A DNA stretch of 45,831 nucleotides, taken from Candidatus Yaniella excrementigallinarum (GTDB taxonomy: Bacteria; Actinomycetota; Actinomycetes; Actinomycetales; Micrococcaceae). This document shows, piece after piece, positions 15,181 to 24,858 of the stretch (position 1 is its first letter; every line of letters begins with the position of its first letter). The stretch is from assembly GCA_019113675.1 (NCBI GenBank), contig DXHA01000042.1, positions 1 to 45,831 on the forward strand. Direction: 5' to 3'. The notes under the pieces are model-generated. The model made no database searches. It had not been told where the DNA came from and saw only the letters and a list, made by a program, of their open reading frames with translations. A program made the translations under genes and the position numbers.

Positions 15181-16430
15181 GGTTTGTTGCCCGCATCGGC
15201 GCAATAACCACCGCAAGTATTCTTGCTTGCGGGTCACTAGGTGCTGCCCAGCCCACCGAGCAAACATCGCCACCATCCACAAGTGATCAGACCCAAACGA
15301 CGCCGGAACCGAATCCAAACGATACAGTACCAACGTCGCCGTCGCCATCACCGTCACAACCACCGCAGTCCAGTACTACCCCGTCGCCTACAGGGCAGCC
15401 CTCTGACACGGAAACTTCGCCGGGACCGTCGTCGCCGACACAAGGGGGCGCTTCTAACCCACTAGAAAACGTCACCTGTGAAGTTATCTCCTCCGACGAT
15501 TCGACCGCTATTGTCACCATTCCTAACGCCGAAGAAGGTGACGTAGTAACAGTGGGAGACACAACGACAACGCTAGATTCAAACTCACAGGTTAAAGTAA
15601 CTGCGCAGGAAGGCACTTCACTTGAGTTGGAGCTACGGCGTGACGGAGCCAGTTATGATAACACATGCACGGTTACTGTCGGTCCGGGAGATAGCGAATC
15701 TCCTTCAGAACCACCAGCCCCCTCCGAAGACAATACTTCCAGCCAGAAACCTACACCATCTCCAGACCCGCCGACTACGCCACCTCCAGACCCGACGACT
15801 ACGCCACCGGCTCCCACCACTGAACCGACAACCCCATCTGAGCAGCCTTCCCAGGGAACATCGGGCAATGGTTCTGGCAACACCTCAGTTCCTGGACCCG
15901 TTCCAAGTACGCCGCAACCAACGCCCAGTACACCTCCTGCACAAACAGCACCGGCACAGCCTGTGCCACCGCCATCAGCTCCTTCCAGCAGTAACAATTC
16001 CTACATTCCAACACCGGCTGCACCTACGACACAGTCCAGCGCTCATGCGTCCGGACAGACAGACCGAGCCCCTGTCGATATACGCCAGTATTCGGATAAT
16101 CCGCAATATCAGCTTCCTCAAGTGTGGAGAACGGAGACGAATACCGGTTCACGGCTCATCATGCCTGAGCCCCGTGACCGCGGAGTTCAGGAACCAGAAC
16201 TAGAAACCCTTCCGCCGGCCTCGGATGAGGAAATAGACGCCATTAAAGCACAACTATCTTCTCCGGATCATGGCAATCGGCTGCATAGCGAGGATGAACA
16301 CATCGCGGGTGAAAGTGACGGCCGCTTTTCTGGCGCCGTCTCGTGGTGGTTGTTCTCCGGTATTATCGGCGTCTTAGTACTTGGCACCGGTATCTGGTGG
16401 ACAGTATCCCGACGTAAACCCAAACATTAA
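15177..16430 (+). CDS. Secreted, membrane-anchored Pro/Ser/Thr-rich surface protein, unknown function
   Basis: A 417-aa protein. Residues 1-25 look like a signal peptide ([22 protein letters not shown]). A first Pro/Ser/Thr-rich linker leads to a compact region around residues 95-165 with two Cys ([11 protein letters not shown] and DNTCTVTVG) and an Ig-like strand pattern. A second, long [13 protein letters not shown] linker follows. The end has a single TM segment ([17 protein letters not shown]) and a basic RRKPKH tail; there is no LPxTG-like motif. The start is ATG 15177, inside the csp stop. The frame can be read from GTG 15165, but the ATGA overlap is preferred. It converges by 4 bp with the MFS gene. 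I do not recognise the family. Confidence 0.75.
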   Translation: MRFVARIGAITTASILACGSLGAAQPTEQTSPPSTSDQTQTTPEPNPNDTVPTSPSPSPSQPPQSSTTPSPTGQPSDTETSPGPSSPTQGGASNPLENVTCEVISSDDSTAIVTIPNAEEGDVVTVGDTTTTLDSNSQVKVTAQEGTSLELELRRDGASYDNTCTVTVGPGDSESPSEPPAPSEDNTSSQKPTPSPDPPTTPPPDPTTTPPAPTTEPTTPSEQPSQGTSGNGSGNTSVPGPVPSTPQPTPSTPPAQTAPAQPVPPPSAPSSSNNSYIPTPAAPTTQSSAHASGQTDRAPVDIRQYSDNPQYQLPQVWRTETNTGSRLIMPEPRDRGVQEPELETLPPASDEEIDAIKAQLSSPDHGNRLHSEDEHIAGESDGRFSGAVSWWLFSGIIGVLVLGTGIWWTVSRRKPKH

Positions 16431-17707
16431 CTCGTTGGTGAGGATACCGGAGGATTTGGTCCAGTGCGCTTACTGACCAGACGCTCAATCCCAGAAACGC
16501 CTAAGATGGCACAAGCAAACCAAATACCGCCGGCTGGCCCGATGGGACCAGCAACCGCGCTAGCTGCAATCGGCAACACGACTTGACCAATCCTATTGCC
16601 CATCAAGCGCAGCGCTAAAGCCGGACTGCGCCATGTACGGGGTACAGCCTGGGTAATCATGGTCATTGTCAACGGTTGGCCCAAGCCAAGGGTGAAGCCA
16701 CCCACCGACATAAAAATGAAGGCAGCTATTATCCCGGTCATGCCCCTTTCGATTACCGCCGGTACGATCGCTATTGCAATTGCTGAAACCAACAGAGAAA
16801 CTAATAATAAAATATTGCGGGGATAGCGCGTGGACAATGGTCGAATAAAGATACGTGAAATGACCGATGTTGCACCGCGTACCGCAAGTAATGCACCAAT
16901 GACCAGCGGAGAGACACCTACCGTTTCGCCAACTAGTGGCATAAAAGCGACCAGAATATCCAAGATAGCTAGTAACGCTAAGGCAGCCAGCATATGCGAG
17001 GCGATTCCGGGGGTTTTCAGGATGTTCAGTGCCGAAGGTTTAGCGTTGGTCTGAGGTTCTACCGCCACAATGTCTTGTGTTTGGGTGTTCACCGATGGAG
17101 TGGTGCCCAGTGTGTACAGTACGGGAACGGCAATGATGGAAGCTATCGCACCAACCCATAACGCCAAGTTCACGTTGCCTGCCAGATCGCTTCCATCGAG
17201 TGCGGTTTGTGTCAGCGATGTGTTGCCAAGTACCAGGCCAGACAATAACGGACCCAGCATCTGCCCTACTGAAAAAGCTGCAGTAAACCAACCGAAATTA
17301 GCATCCATTTGCATTGCGCGGGATCGTCTGGCGACCATGCTCTGACCACCGATAGTGAACATGAGATGCCCGATCCCAAGCAGTGCGGAAGCCACCATAA
17401 GCTGTACAAGATGATCGGTGATCGCCAAATAAGCGGCCCCCACGGCGAGTATCGTAATCCCCAGAGCAACGAAGTTCCTTGGAGACGCCAATCGACTCAG
17501 CAATCTACCGAAAGGAAGCGCCAAAAGTAATGGCAATAATGCGTATGATGCAGTCGCCAGACCGATTTGCGTTTCGCCCCAACCAAGCAAGATAAGTTTA
17601 TAACTGGTGACCGGCCTGACAAGATTTGCCGTCGTTTGCGTCAGGACGCCGGCGATAATCATCAGCCATAACCAACCCGGTATGCCAGCCTTGGGTGTTT
17701 TGGTCAT
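16427..17707 (-). CDS. MFS transporter, 12-TM
   Basis: A 426-aa permease with about 12 hydrophobic segments. A motif-A-like loop is FGRLLSRLASPRNF, and a second-half counterpart is RIFIRPLSTRYPRN. A GGAAG site precedes ATG 17707. It is divergently transcribed from a MarR-type regulator 137 bp away, a common regulator-pump pairing, so it likely exports a compound sensed by that regulator. The substrate is unknown. Confidence 0.88.
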   Translation of the reverse strand: MTKTPKAGIPGWLWLMIIAGVLTQTTANLVRPVTSYKLILLGWGETQIGLATASYALLPLLLALPFGRLLSRLASPRNFVALGITILAVGAAYLAITDHLVQLMVASALLGIGHLMFTIGGQSMVARRSRAMQMDANFGWFTAAFSVGQMLGPLLSGLVLGNTSLTQTALDGSDLAGNVNLALWVGAIASIIAVPVLYTLGTTPSVNTQTQDIVAVEPQTNAKPSALNILKTPGIASHMLAALALLAILDILVAFMPLVGETVGVSPLVIGALLAVRGATSVISRIFIRPLSTRYPRNILLLVSLLVSAIAIAIVPAVIERGMTGIIAAFIFMSVGGFTLGLGQPLTMTMITQAVPRTWRSPALALRLMGNRIGQVVLPIAASAVAGPIGPAGGIWFACAILGVSGIERLVSKRTGPNPPVSSPTS

Positions 17708-17844
17708 AAAAAAGTATTCTTCCTTACCAGCTTAGACACTAGCAGTGAGCATGAGGTGCCATCCGAGGGGGCAAGTATGCCAATCCGCAGTACCTGGTCG
17801 TTACAGTGGTCAATACTAGGAAGCCAGAATAGTAGGTGACATTC

Positions 17845-18315
17845 GTGACGAACCCAGCTGACCACACTACCGTCTCGCCCCAAGTTGCTGCTGGGCAATC
17901 CCCGTTGGGCGGTCAACTATTCTACCTATTAGACCAAGTGACCCATGAGCTCCACACCGCGATGCATACGGTGCTAGCCACTGAAAACCTGAATATCCGG
18001 CAGTATGCCACCCTGGCGCTAGTTGCCGGTAAGCACACCGTCACTCAGCATAATTTGTCGAAGGTACTAGATCTTGATCCATCGCAGGTCGTGAGCCTTG
18101 TCAAAGGTTTGGTTGACAGGAATCTACTGACTCGTCAGACACTGGAGACTGATCGGCGGGCCAAAGTACTAAACATCACTGAAGATGGCGCCCGACTCTA
18201 TACCCGTGTGGAGACACAAATCCGGCAAGTAGAAGAAGCTGTCACGGCGTCATTGTCACCCCGGGATCGAAAGATCTTAGCGGCTCTACTGGAACGCGTC
18301 CTGCCGCTAACCTAG
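17845..18315 (+). CDS. MarR-family transcriptional regulator
   Basis: A 156-aa winged-helix protein. The core is IRQYATLALVAGKHTVTQHN, then LDLDPSQVVSLVKGLVDRNL, and the wing is RQTLETDRRAKVLNITEDG. The start is GTG 17845, preceded by AGGTG at 7 nt; an in-frame GTG at 17836 is less well placed. It faces the MFS gene and is probably its repressor. I could not find a clear palindromic operator in the gap (17708-17844). Confidence 0.88.
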   Translation: MTNPADHTTVSPQVAAGQSPLGGQLFYLLDQVTHELHTAMHTVLATENLNIRQYATLALVAGKHTVTQHNLSKVLDLDPSQVVSLVKGLVDRNLLTRQTLETDRRAKVLNITEDGARLYTRVETQIRQVEEAVTASLSPRDRKILAALLERVLPLT

Positions 18316-18339
18316 CTCGGAGCGTTATTTGGCATAAGT

Positions 18340-19197
18340 TTAGTCAGCGCTAGAGACGGTATAGTGCTGTTTGCCTGAGGCTTCTTCGCTGGACTGTGAT
18401 GGTAAGTAGAATTCTGGATCAACCCATTTATCGTTGATTTTAATCTCATAGTGCACGTGCGACCCAGTGGAGTTTCCGGTAGATCCCGCCAGCGCTACGG
18501 TGTCACCCTGTGAAACCTTAGTACCAACACCCACACTTAGTTGGGAGTTGTGACTGTATGCGCTAACCACTCCGTTGCCATGATCAATTTCAATGCGATT
18601 GCCGCCCGTACTGTGCACACCAGCAAAAATTACTGTCCCAGCCTCTGTTGCCTTGACTGGCGTACCGGATGGCACCGGAAAGTCTGTACCGACATGGAAC
18701 TGGCTACCGGCACCTGTCGGATTACCACGCATCCCGAAAGTAGAAGAGATTCGTGTGGAATCAGCGGGGTAAATCATCTGCAGGTTGCCCGGTAAAGACT
18801 TCAGCGAACCATTATCCGGGTTTTGGGCTTCAGCAACGGCCAATTGGCCGGCTGCGACGTCGCCTTCGCCTTCCTGATAGAGCTGGCCCAGACCCAGCTG
18901 GGAGGCGGCCATCTCATCGGTCATTTTGGCTACGACAAGTTCGTCTCCACCGGAGATCGCTGCCGGAATGACAGTGGTCTGTCGCGGGCTTTCTGCAACC
19001 CCACCACCATTACTACTGCCAACAGTGCTATCGGCATACGCCAATATATCGCCATCAACCCATGAGTTGCCGCTGGTGACAACCGCGGCTGAAGAGACAG
19101 CAACAGCTACGCCAGCGGTAACAACGCTAGCTTTACGCCTACTTTTGCTGCCGGATTCGCGCAGCTCGCGGCGTGAAGGAAATTCTGAAACAGTCAT
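18340..19197 (-). CDS. Secreted M23 (LytM-type) peptidase
   Basis: A 285-aa cell-wall endopeptidase. A basic N-terminus (RRELRESGSKSRRK) and hydrophobic stretch form a signal/anchor. The zinc site appears as FHVGTDFP (His, Asp) and the HVHYE motif near the end, both intact. Between them are GNRIEIDHGNGVVSAYSH and VALAGSTGNSTG, typical of M23. The chosen start is ATG 19197 with GGTGAG 9 nt upstream; a TTG at 19227 is possible but less likely. It cleaves cross-bridges or stem peptides of peptidoglycan. Confidence 0.9.
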   Translation of the reverse strand: MTVSEFPSRRELRESGSKSRRKASVVTAGVAVAVSSAAVVTSGNSWVDGDILAYADSTVGSSNGGGVAESPRQTTVIPAAISGGDELVVAKMTDEMAASQLGLGQLYQEGEGDVAAGQLAVAEAQNPDNGSLKSLPGNLQMIYPADSTRISSTFGMRGNPTGAGSQFHVGTDFPVPSGTPVKATEAGTVIFAGVHSTGGNRIEIDHGNGVVSAYSHNSQLSVGVGTKVSQGDTVALAGSTGNSTGSHVHYEIKINDKWVDPEFYLPSQSSEEASGKQHYTVSSAD

Positions 19198-19789
19198 GTA
19201 CGGTTGCTCACCAAAGAAAAAGGTCAATTATTTCTACATCTTAGCGTTACCAATTTGTTATATCCAATCGGCGCCAAGTCGGCCTTAGATATCAAATCGT
19301 AACTTAGATTACGGCGTCGTTATAAAACGTGACGGCGTGCATATGAAGCGATTGCTCCAGGCCACTAGGACATTTTGCCATAAACGGGCATCATAAATTT
19401 ACGTTCTTCTCTTTGCTGCGGTCTACATATTTACCTCGTATACCTCACCTTGTTTGGGTAAGTAACACTGATTAGCTTAGGCCTGATGACACCTTCACAG
19501 GACCACATCCTGACTAGCTGTGGATAACTCATTCGAGCTGTGCGCGATATCATCGCTGCACCGTGACGATGAGTTGTATGATGGCCCAGTATGGCCAGCC
19601 ACAAGCTGGGTCTAGCGTTACTCACAACGACGTGGGTGGATGCAGCGGCAAGTTCCGCTACGCCAGCTCCTCGATCAGGAGAACTATGAATTGCTTACCC
19701 GGGCATCCGCCTGGGTCTTCGTATGTGTACCCGCTACGGTACAGTCCTACGGAAGTACGTATCTAACAGCGGCTATGGATAAGAGAGTC
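19198..19789. other. Long intergenic region with one perfect DnaA box
   Basis: About 590 bp between the divergent peptidase and aspartase genes. It holds both promoters, which I cannot pinpoint. TGTGGATAA at 19519-19527 is an exact DnaA box on the minus strand. The aspartase frame can be extended upstream to 19640, but the extension lacks homology. I looked for a ydaO (c-di-AMP) riboswitch in the peptidase leader and did not find its conserved blocks. Confidence 0.5.
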
Positions 19790-21190
19790 ATGACCAAAGT
19801 TCAATCACATCAACGCACCGAAACTGACCTCATTGGCCCGGTGGAACTGCCGACCGAGGCATACTACGGTGTCAACACGGTTCGTGCAGCAGAAAACTTT
19901 CAGCTGTCCTCCACTCGTTTGGAACAATTCCCTGAGTTGATTGCCGCTCTGGCGATCATCAAACAGGCTGCAGCAGCGGCTAATCGGGATGTTGGGGCGC
20001 TTGATGCCGACATTGCCAATGCCATTATTGCAGCAGCACAGGAAGTTGCCTCCGGCCAGCTACACGAGCAGTTCATTTTGGACATGATTCAAGGTGGCGC
20101 AGGCACCTCAACCAATATGAATGCCAATGAAGTGATCGCCAACCGCGCACTCGAACACCTTGGATACGCCAAAGGCGACTACGAGGTATTGCATCCCCTT
20201 AACCATGTCAATATGGGCCAGTCGACCAACGACGTGTATCCGACGGCGCTGAAACTCGCCCTACATCAGATGACGGGAAACTTACTCGATAGCTTAGAAG
20301 TACTGCGTCAATCGCTGCAAGATAAGGCCGATGAATTCGATGCAGTCGTCAAAATGGGCCGCACCCAGATGCAGATCGCTGTTCCCATGACATTGGGGCA
20401 AGAATTTGGCGCCTGGGCCACGATGATTGAGCGCTCCATGACCGGTATCAAGCGCGTACGTTATGACCTGCTTGAGCTTAATCTAGGCGGCACCGCCATC
20501 GGCACGGGAATCAACGCCCATGACGGATACCGTGAACGGGCCATCCAACACCTACGCGACATCACCGGTCTGACCAGCATCGCCTCGGCACCGGATTTAA
20601 TCGCAGCCACCGCCGATACCCAAATTTTTGTCGATCTGTCCGGTGCGCTCAAGCGCGCTGGCACCACAATGTCTAAGATCGCCAATGACCTGCGCTTGCT
20701 ATCTTCGGGCCCGTCCGGTGGATTCGGCGAAATTAACCTGCCGGCTCAACAAGCTGGCTCATCGATTATGCCCGGAAAGGTCAACCCGGTCATTGCCGAG
20801 GCAGTCAACCAAGTGGCATTCCAGGTGGCAGGCCATGATGCTGCCATTACGATGGCTTCCGAAGCAGGCCAGCTGGAACTAAACCCATTTGAACCCGTTA
20901 TGGCCCGCGGCCTATTCGATTCCATTAGTATTTTGCAGAACGCGGCAACAATGTTTGTAGAAAAATGCGTTACCGACATTACCGCCAACGACCAACTCAT
21001 GCGCGACGTCGTCGAAGGCTCTGCCGGTTTGGCCACCGTCTTCTCCCCCGTCATCGGCTATAAAAATGCCACAGCTCTTGCCGTAGAAGCCACCCGGACC
21101 GGGGCGAAAGTAACTGACCTGGCAGTAACCAAGGGGCTGTTATCGGCTACGCAGGTACAACAGCTTATTAGTGATGCCTTAGAAGTTTAG
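19790..21190 (+). CDS. aspA: Aspartate ammonia-lyase
   Basis: A 466-aa enzyme of the fumarase/aspartase superfamily that converts aspartate to fumarate and ammonia. The superfamily signature GSSIMPGKVNP is complete and includes the catalytic serine loop. Other blocks are QGGAGTSTNMNANEVIANRA, NMGQSTNDVYPTA and GRTQMQIAVPMTLGQEF. The GRTQMQ/AVPM wording favours aspartase over fumarase (which reads GRTHLQDAxP). I start at ATG 19790 (MTKVQSHQRTETDLIGP) because homology begins there; ATG 19775 is an alternative. It converges with the DMT gene, 2 nt apart. Confidence 0.93.
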   Translation: MTKVQSHQRTETDLIGPVELPTEAYYGVNTVRAAENFQLSSTRLEQFPELIAALAIIKQAAAAANRDVGALDADIANAIIAAAQEVASGQLHEQFILDMIQGGAGTSTNMNANEVIANRALEHLGYAKGDYEVLHPLNHVNMGQSTNDVYPTALKLALHQMTGNLLDSLEVLRQSLQDKADEFDAVVKMGRTQMQIAVPMTLGQEFGAWATMIERSMTGIKRVRYDLLELNLGGTAIGTGINAHDGYRERAIQHLRDITGLTSIASAPDLIAATADTQIFVDLSGALKRAGTTMSKIANDLRLLSSGPSGGFGEINLPAQQAGSSIMPGKVNPVIAEAVNQVAFQVAGHDAAITMASEAGQLELNPFEPVMARGLFDSISILQNAATMFVEKCVTDITANDQLMRDVVEGSAGLATVFSPVIGYKNATALAVEATRTGAKVTDLAVTKGLLSATQVQQLISDALEV

Positions 21191-21192
21191 GT

Positions 21193-22119
21193 TTATAAGT
21201 CAGGGGCGTGGGTAATAACCACCCCGGCAACCATGAAAACCAGTCCGACGACCTGCAGTGGTTGGACTGGTTTTTTTGGTGCCGATAACAGACCAAAATG
21301 ATCCACGGCTAATGAGCCGGCAAGAATTCCTGTTTGGATAGCAATGACGGTTGCAGCAGAACCGATCAGCGGAGATAAAAAAGCGACGCCGGTAACATAC
21401 ATGGCCCCCAGCAACCCGCCCAGCCACATCCACCACGGATTCCTGTGCTCACCGGCGGGCACTCGGAGGCGCAACGACGGACGGGTTACCGCCAAAAGCA
21501 CCAGGAGGACACCGGTGCCGATAGCAAAAGACACAAACCCTGCATGAATGGCAGAGTCTAGGACACCGGCAAGTTGACCGTTCACGGCGACCTGAACACC
21601 AAAACATACACCGACCCCAAGGCCCACCAAATACCAGATTGGTGAGGTTGAAGCATGCTGAGGTGCTGTCCCAGCACGGCCTGCCGCCACAGCAACCAGG
21701 GCCGATACCAATACGATCAGCACTCCGGTTAGTCGCCACGGGCTGGCCTTATACACTTCTACCCCAAATAATCCGAAGTGGTCGACCACCATGGTGGTGA
21801 TCACCTGAGCGGTCAGGTTGAGTGCCGTGGAATATAATGCTCCGATAATCGGCAACAGCAAAACCGTAGTGGTCATGGCAATAACACCGACTAGCCCACC
21901 AATCCACATCCACCAGGGTTGTTGGGCGATCAGTGCCCCATCAATACCAACGGTGCCTTCGGTTGTCCAGGTCAGTAATGCCAGGCACAAGGTGCCCACA
22001 CAAAACGACACGGTGGCCATCACCCAGGGTGAGGAAACCGCAGCGCGAAGTCGGTTGTTAATCGCCGACTGGGTTGGCATCAGTATTCCGATGGCCAGGC
22101 CCATAAGCCCATACAACAA
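21193..22119 (-). CDS. DMT-superfamily transporter, YdcZ (DUF606) type
   Basis: A 308-aa membrane protein made of two repeats of about five TM helices. The repeat signature appears as PTQSAINNRLRAAVSSP in the first half and GVQVAVNGQLAGVLDSA in the second. Both halves also carry PWWMW(I/L)GGL(V/L)G. This pattern is that of the YdcZ/DUF606 family in the drug/metabolite transporter superfamily. It starts 26 nt after the GlcD-type gene and likely shares its operon, so it may move the oxidase's hydroxyacid or an unrelated metabolite. Confidence 0.88.
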   Translation of the reverse strand: MLYGLMGLAIGILMPTQSAINNRLRAAVSSPWVMATVSFCVGTLCLALLTWTTEGTVGIDGALIAQQPWWMWIGGLVGVIAMTTTVLLLPIIGALYSTALNLTAQVITTMVVDHFGLFGVEVYKASPWRLTGVLIVLVSALVAVAAGRAGTAPQHASTSPIWYLVGLGVGVCFGVQVAVNGQLAGVLDSAIHAGFVSFAIGTGVLLVLLAVTRPSLRLRVPAGEHRNPWWMWLGGLLGAMYVTGVAFLSPLIGSAATVIAIQTGILAGSLAVDHFGLLSAPKKPVQPLQVVGLVFMVAGVVITHAPDL

Positions 22120-22145
22120 GGTCTGCTCCAGTGGGGTTGGCGTGG

Positions 22146-23516
22146 CTAGATGGCCCGTCCGGGAGTGAGGATCCCGGCGGGGTCAAGGGCGTGTTTAATG
22201 GCGTGCTGGGCCGTTATGACCGCCTGGTCCAGTTGGATGGGTAGTTCATGGTGCTTGACCGCCCCGATGCCGTGTTCTCCGGTAATCGTGCCGCCCAGCG
22301 AAACCGCCAGCTCGGAAATATCGCTAAGAACTTCCTCGGCGGCAGCGTATTCTTCTGGAGTATCGTCGGCTTGCACGGTTGGATGCAGATTACCATCGCC
22401 GGCGTGAGCCACGATGGAGATGGCCCGACCGTGGTGTTGTGCTAATTCGTCAATGCCACGAAACATATTCGCCAGCTCTCCGACGGGTACGCCAACATCG
22501 CAAGAGACACGCAGACCACTGGCGGTCAAAGCAGGGTTCGCCAGACGCCGTGCTTCTAATAAGGTGTCATCTTCGGCAAGGGCCACATCCACCGCGCCGT
22601 GGTTGCTGCACGTTTCAATAATCGTTTGTGCATCGGCTGCGGCGTCGTCGCCGACCGTTTGGCCGATTAGCACGGCGGCATTGGGCACCATCAGGCCCGA
22701 TGGGTAGATTTTTTCAATGGTGCGCACACTGTGGGCATCCAATAACTCCAGCACTTCGGGCTGAGCCTTACCGTTGACGATCGCGGTGACGGCGTCTCCT
22801 GCGGCTGCAATGTCATCGAAACTTGCTCGGAAGGTGCGAGGGGTACCCGGAGGAACAGGTTTTAGGCGCACGGTAGCAGCAGTGATTACTCCCAGTGTGC
22901 CCTCCGAGCCCACAAACAGACTGGTCAGGTCCAGGCCGACGACATTTTTGCGGGTGCGTGCTCCGGTGTTGAGCACGGTCCCATCGGCCAGCACAACTTC
23001 TAATGCAGCCACGGCATCGCGGGTCACGCCGTGCGAGATACACCGCAGTCCACCGGCATTGGTGGCAATATTTCCGCCAACCGTTGAGATCTCTACACTG
23101 GCTGGATCCGGCGGGAAGAATAGGCCGTGTTCTCTAACGGCGCGATCCAGTTCGGCGGTGATGACTCCGGCTTCGACCACGGCTAGCCGATTTACCGCAT
23201 CAATGTCGCGAATTTGGTTGAGCTGTTGCAAACACAGCACTAACCCACCGGCATACCCTACGGCCCCACCAGACAGGCCCGTACCAGCTCCGCGAACCGA
23301 CACCGTAATTTGATGACGATGTGCCCAACCCAGCGCCGCCGAAACCTCCGCAGTAGTGCGCGCCATGACTACCGCAAGTGGGGGTGCTGTTGGGTGATAG
23401 CGCGAACTATCTCGAGACAGCTGGTCCAGCTCAGGTCCGGTCGTAATAACGGCGTCGCCCAGCAGGCTAGTCAGCTGTGCCAAAAGGTGGTCAGAGGTCA
23501 GAGTTTCATCATCCAT
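22146..23516 (-). CDS. FAD-binding oxidase, GlcD/D-lactate dehydrogenase type
   Basis: A 456-aa flavoprotein of the FAD-linked oxidase family. The FAD pocket reads VRGAGTGLSGGAVGYAGGLV and IATNAGGLRCISHG. The C-terminal domain includes HAGDGNLHPT and SLGGTITGEHGIGAVK, which carry the metal and substrate residues of GlcD. It oxidises a 2-hydroxyacid such as glycolate or D-lactate; which one is not readable. It is the first gene of a two-gene minus-strand unit with the DMT transporter. Confidence 0.93.
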   Translation of the reverse strand: MDDETLTSDHLLAQLTSLLGDAVITTGPELDQLSRDSSRYHPTAPPLAVVMARTTAEVSAALGWAHRHQITVSVRGAGTGLSGGAVGYAGGLVLCLQQLNQIRDIDAVNRLAVVEAGVITAELDRAVREHGLFFPPDPASVEISTVGGNIATNAGGLRCISHGVTRDAVAALEVVLADGTVLNTGARTRKNVVGLDLTSLFVGSEGTLGVITAATVRLKPVPPGTPRTFRASFDDIAAAGDAVTAIVNGKAQPEVLELLDAHSVRTIEKIYPSGLMVPNAAVLIGQTVGDDAAADAQTIIETCSNHGAVDVALAEDDTLLEARRLANPALTASGLRVSCDVGVPVGELANMFRGIDELAQHHGRAISIVAHAGDGNLHPTVQADDTPEEYAAAEEVLSDISELAVSLGGTITGEHGIGAVKHHELPIQLDQAVITAQHAIKHALDPAGILTPGRAI

Positions 23517-23588
23517 GGTGGCCCTTTTCTTCGCCCGAACTGTGTTGCATAGACTACCGGTCGTGTTTCAGTCCACGGTTAAGACTAG

Positions 23589-23715
23589 TAGTATGTCCCC
23601 CATGGGTTTCCGCGTTGCTACCGGGCATCCTCCACGGACAACAGTTTTACGGCAATTGTCAGGTTGGTTGGGTAGGATACTTCGGGAGCTTGTTGCGATG
23701 TTCTACTCGATGTGA
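23589..23715 (+). CDS. Possible leaderless small ORF upstream of the agmatine-deiminase homologue
   Basis: TAGTAT (23589-23594) is followed after 7 nt by ATG 23602. The frame encodes 37 residues (MGFRVATGHPPRTTVLRQLS, then an amphipathic segment) and stops at 23715, 24 nt before the next start. The geometry matches the other probable leaderless starts in this window. An alternative ATG lies at 23593. No homologue is recognised; it may be a regulatory upstream ORF, a small peptide or chance. Confidence 0.3.
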
Positions 23716-23739
23716 GGGTATACAAGGGAGGAGTGCCTG

Positions 23740-24828
23740 ATGGCTCAAGGGTCACGGTGGATTACCCCGGCCGAAATGGAACCAACACAACGAGTTTGGA
23801 TGAATTTTCCTCGGGCTGGCACCGTGAATTGGCCGGCCATGTGGCAGCTATCCTCCGCGCGTCGAGCTTGGACGCGACTTGCCGAAACCCTTAATCAATA
23901 TGTTCCGGTTACACTGTTGGTCGATCCTGATGATCAACAGACCGTGACGTCGTATGTCTCCTCCGATATCGACACGGTTATTGTGCCATTCAATAATGCC
24001 CTGCTGCGTCGCACTGGGTTTTCAGTGGTCGTTTCACGTCATCCGCAACCTAATACCGGACGTCGTCCCCGACGAGTACTGGGCATGATGGATTTTACGT
24101 TCAATGGTTTTGGCCGGTTAGCGGGCGTAGACTACGGGCTGGATGACACCATGCCCGGCACGCTAATGGATCTGCTGCCGGATACCAATGGCTTTAGCCA
24201 ACGTATCTTTTCCATGATGGTATCCGAAGGCGGATCCTGGGTTACCGATGGCAACGGTACCGCGATTGCTTCCGAAGCCCTGTTGACCGATCAGCAGCGC
24301 AACCCGGGCTGGTCAACCAACGCTGTGGAACGCGAACTGCGCCGAAATGTTGGCATCGATCATTTCATCTGGTTGCCCAACGGTCTAAACCGCGGGGCAG
24401 CACCTGCCGGATGGGGCGGTTATCTAGATCAATTGGTGGCCTTCCACTCGCCGGGCCGGGTGCTATTGCATACTCAACCAGATCCGTCGCATCCAGACCA
24501 CGCAGTAACTAACCAGACCCGCGAAATACTCTCGGCCGCCACCGATGCGCAGGGCAATGCCTTAGAAATTATTGACGTGCCTGCCCCACAAACTCACTCA
24601 GATATGCGTGGGCCGGTCAACTGGTCGTACCTGGACTACCTGATGCTCAACGACGTCATTATTGTGCCCCGGTTTGTCGATCCAAACGATTCAACCGCCC
24701 ACGAGCTATTGGGCAAACTGTTTCCAGATCACCGCATCGTGCCGTTTATGGCTCAAGATCTATTCGATCATGGCGTCTCAATTCGGGCCATTACTCTGCC
24801 CCAACCGCAAGCGAGCACCAGGCGCTAA
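23740..24828 (+). CDS. Agmatine-deiminase-family protein lacking the catalytic Cys and His (pseudoenzyme)
   Basis: A 362-aa protein that follows the whole agmatine/peptidyl-arginine deiminase fold (PAD_porph). Conserved landmarks are MEPTQRVWMNFP near the N-terminus, EGGSWVTDGNGTAI (Glu163), DQQRNPG, IWLPNGL and PRFVDPND. The catalytic positions are altered. RDTGP reads RRTGF (Arg91 for Asp). The GHVD motif reads GYLD (Tyr228 for His, Asp230 kept). The HCIT nucleophile motif reads RAIT (Arg349, Ala350). It therefore cannot use the standard Cys/His mechanism. The frame is intact and has an excellent GGAGG site 8 nt before ATG, so it is maintained. A DHA2 pump gene follows 30 nt downstream. It may bind an amine/guanidine ligand or regulate; function unknown. 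Confidence 0.85.
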   Translation: MAQGSRWITPAEMEPTQRVWMNFPRAGTVNWPAMWQLSSARRAWTRLAETLNQYVPVTLLVDPDDQQTVTSYVSSDIDTVIVPFNNALLRRTGFSVVVSRHPQPNTGRRPRRVLGMMDFTFNGFGRLAGVDYGLDDTMPGTLMDLLPDTNGFSQRIFSMMVSEGGSWVTDGNGTAIASEALLTDQQRNPGWSTNAVERELRRNVGIDHFIWLPNGLNRGAAPAGWGGYLDQLVAFHSPGRVLLHTQPDPSHPDHAVTNQTREILSAATDAQGNALEIIDVPAPQTHSDMRGPVNWSYLDYLMLNDVIIVPRFVDPNDSTAHELLGKLFPDHRIVPFMAQDLFDHGVSIRAITLPQPQASTRR

Positions 24829-24858
24829 CATGAGAACCAAGACGTCGTAAGGAGTGTA

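Noticed and set aside
15177..15260. Lipobox in the Csp-coupled surface protein (ILACGS)
   Set aside because: Leu at -2 does not fit a lipobox, and a C-terminal TM anchor is present.
15287..15997. Gly/Val-rich minus-strand frames opposite the surface protein
   Set aside because: They mirror the low-complexity Pro/Thr/Ser repeats of the real gene.
19198..19330. ydaO c-di-AMP riboswitch before the M23 peptidase
   Set aside because: The conserved blocks of that aptamer are absent.
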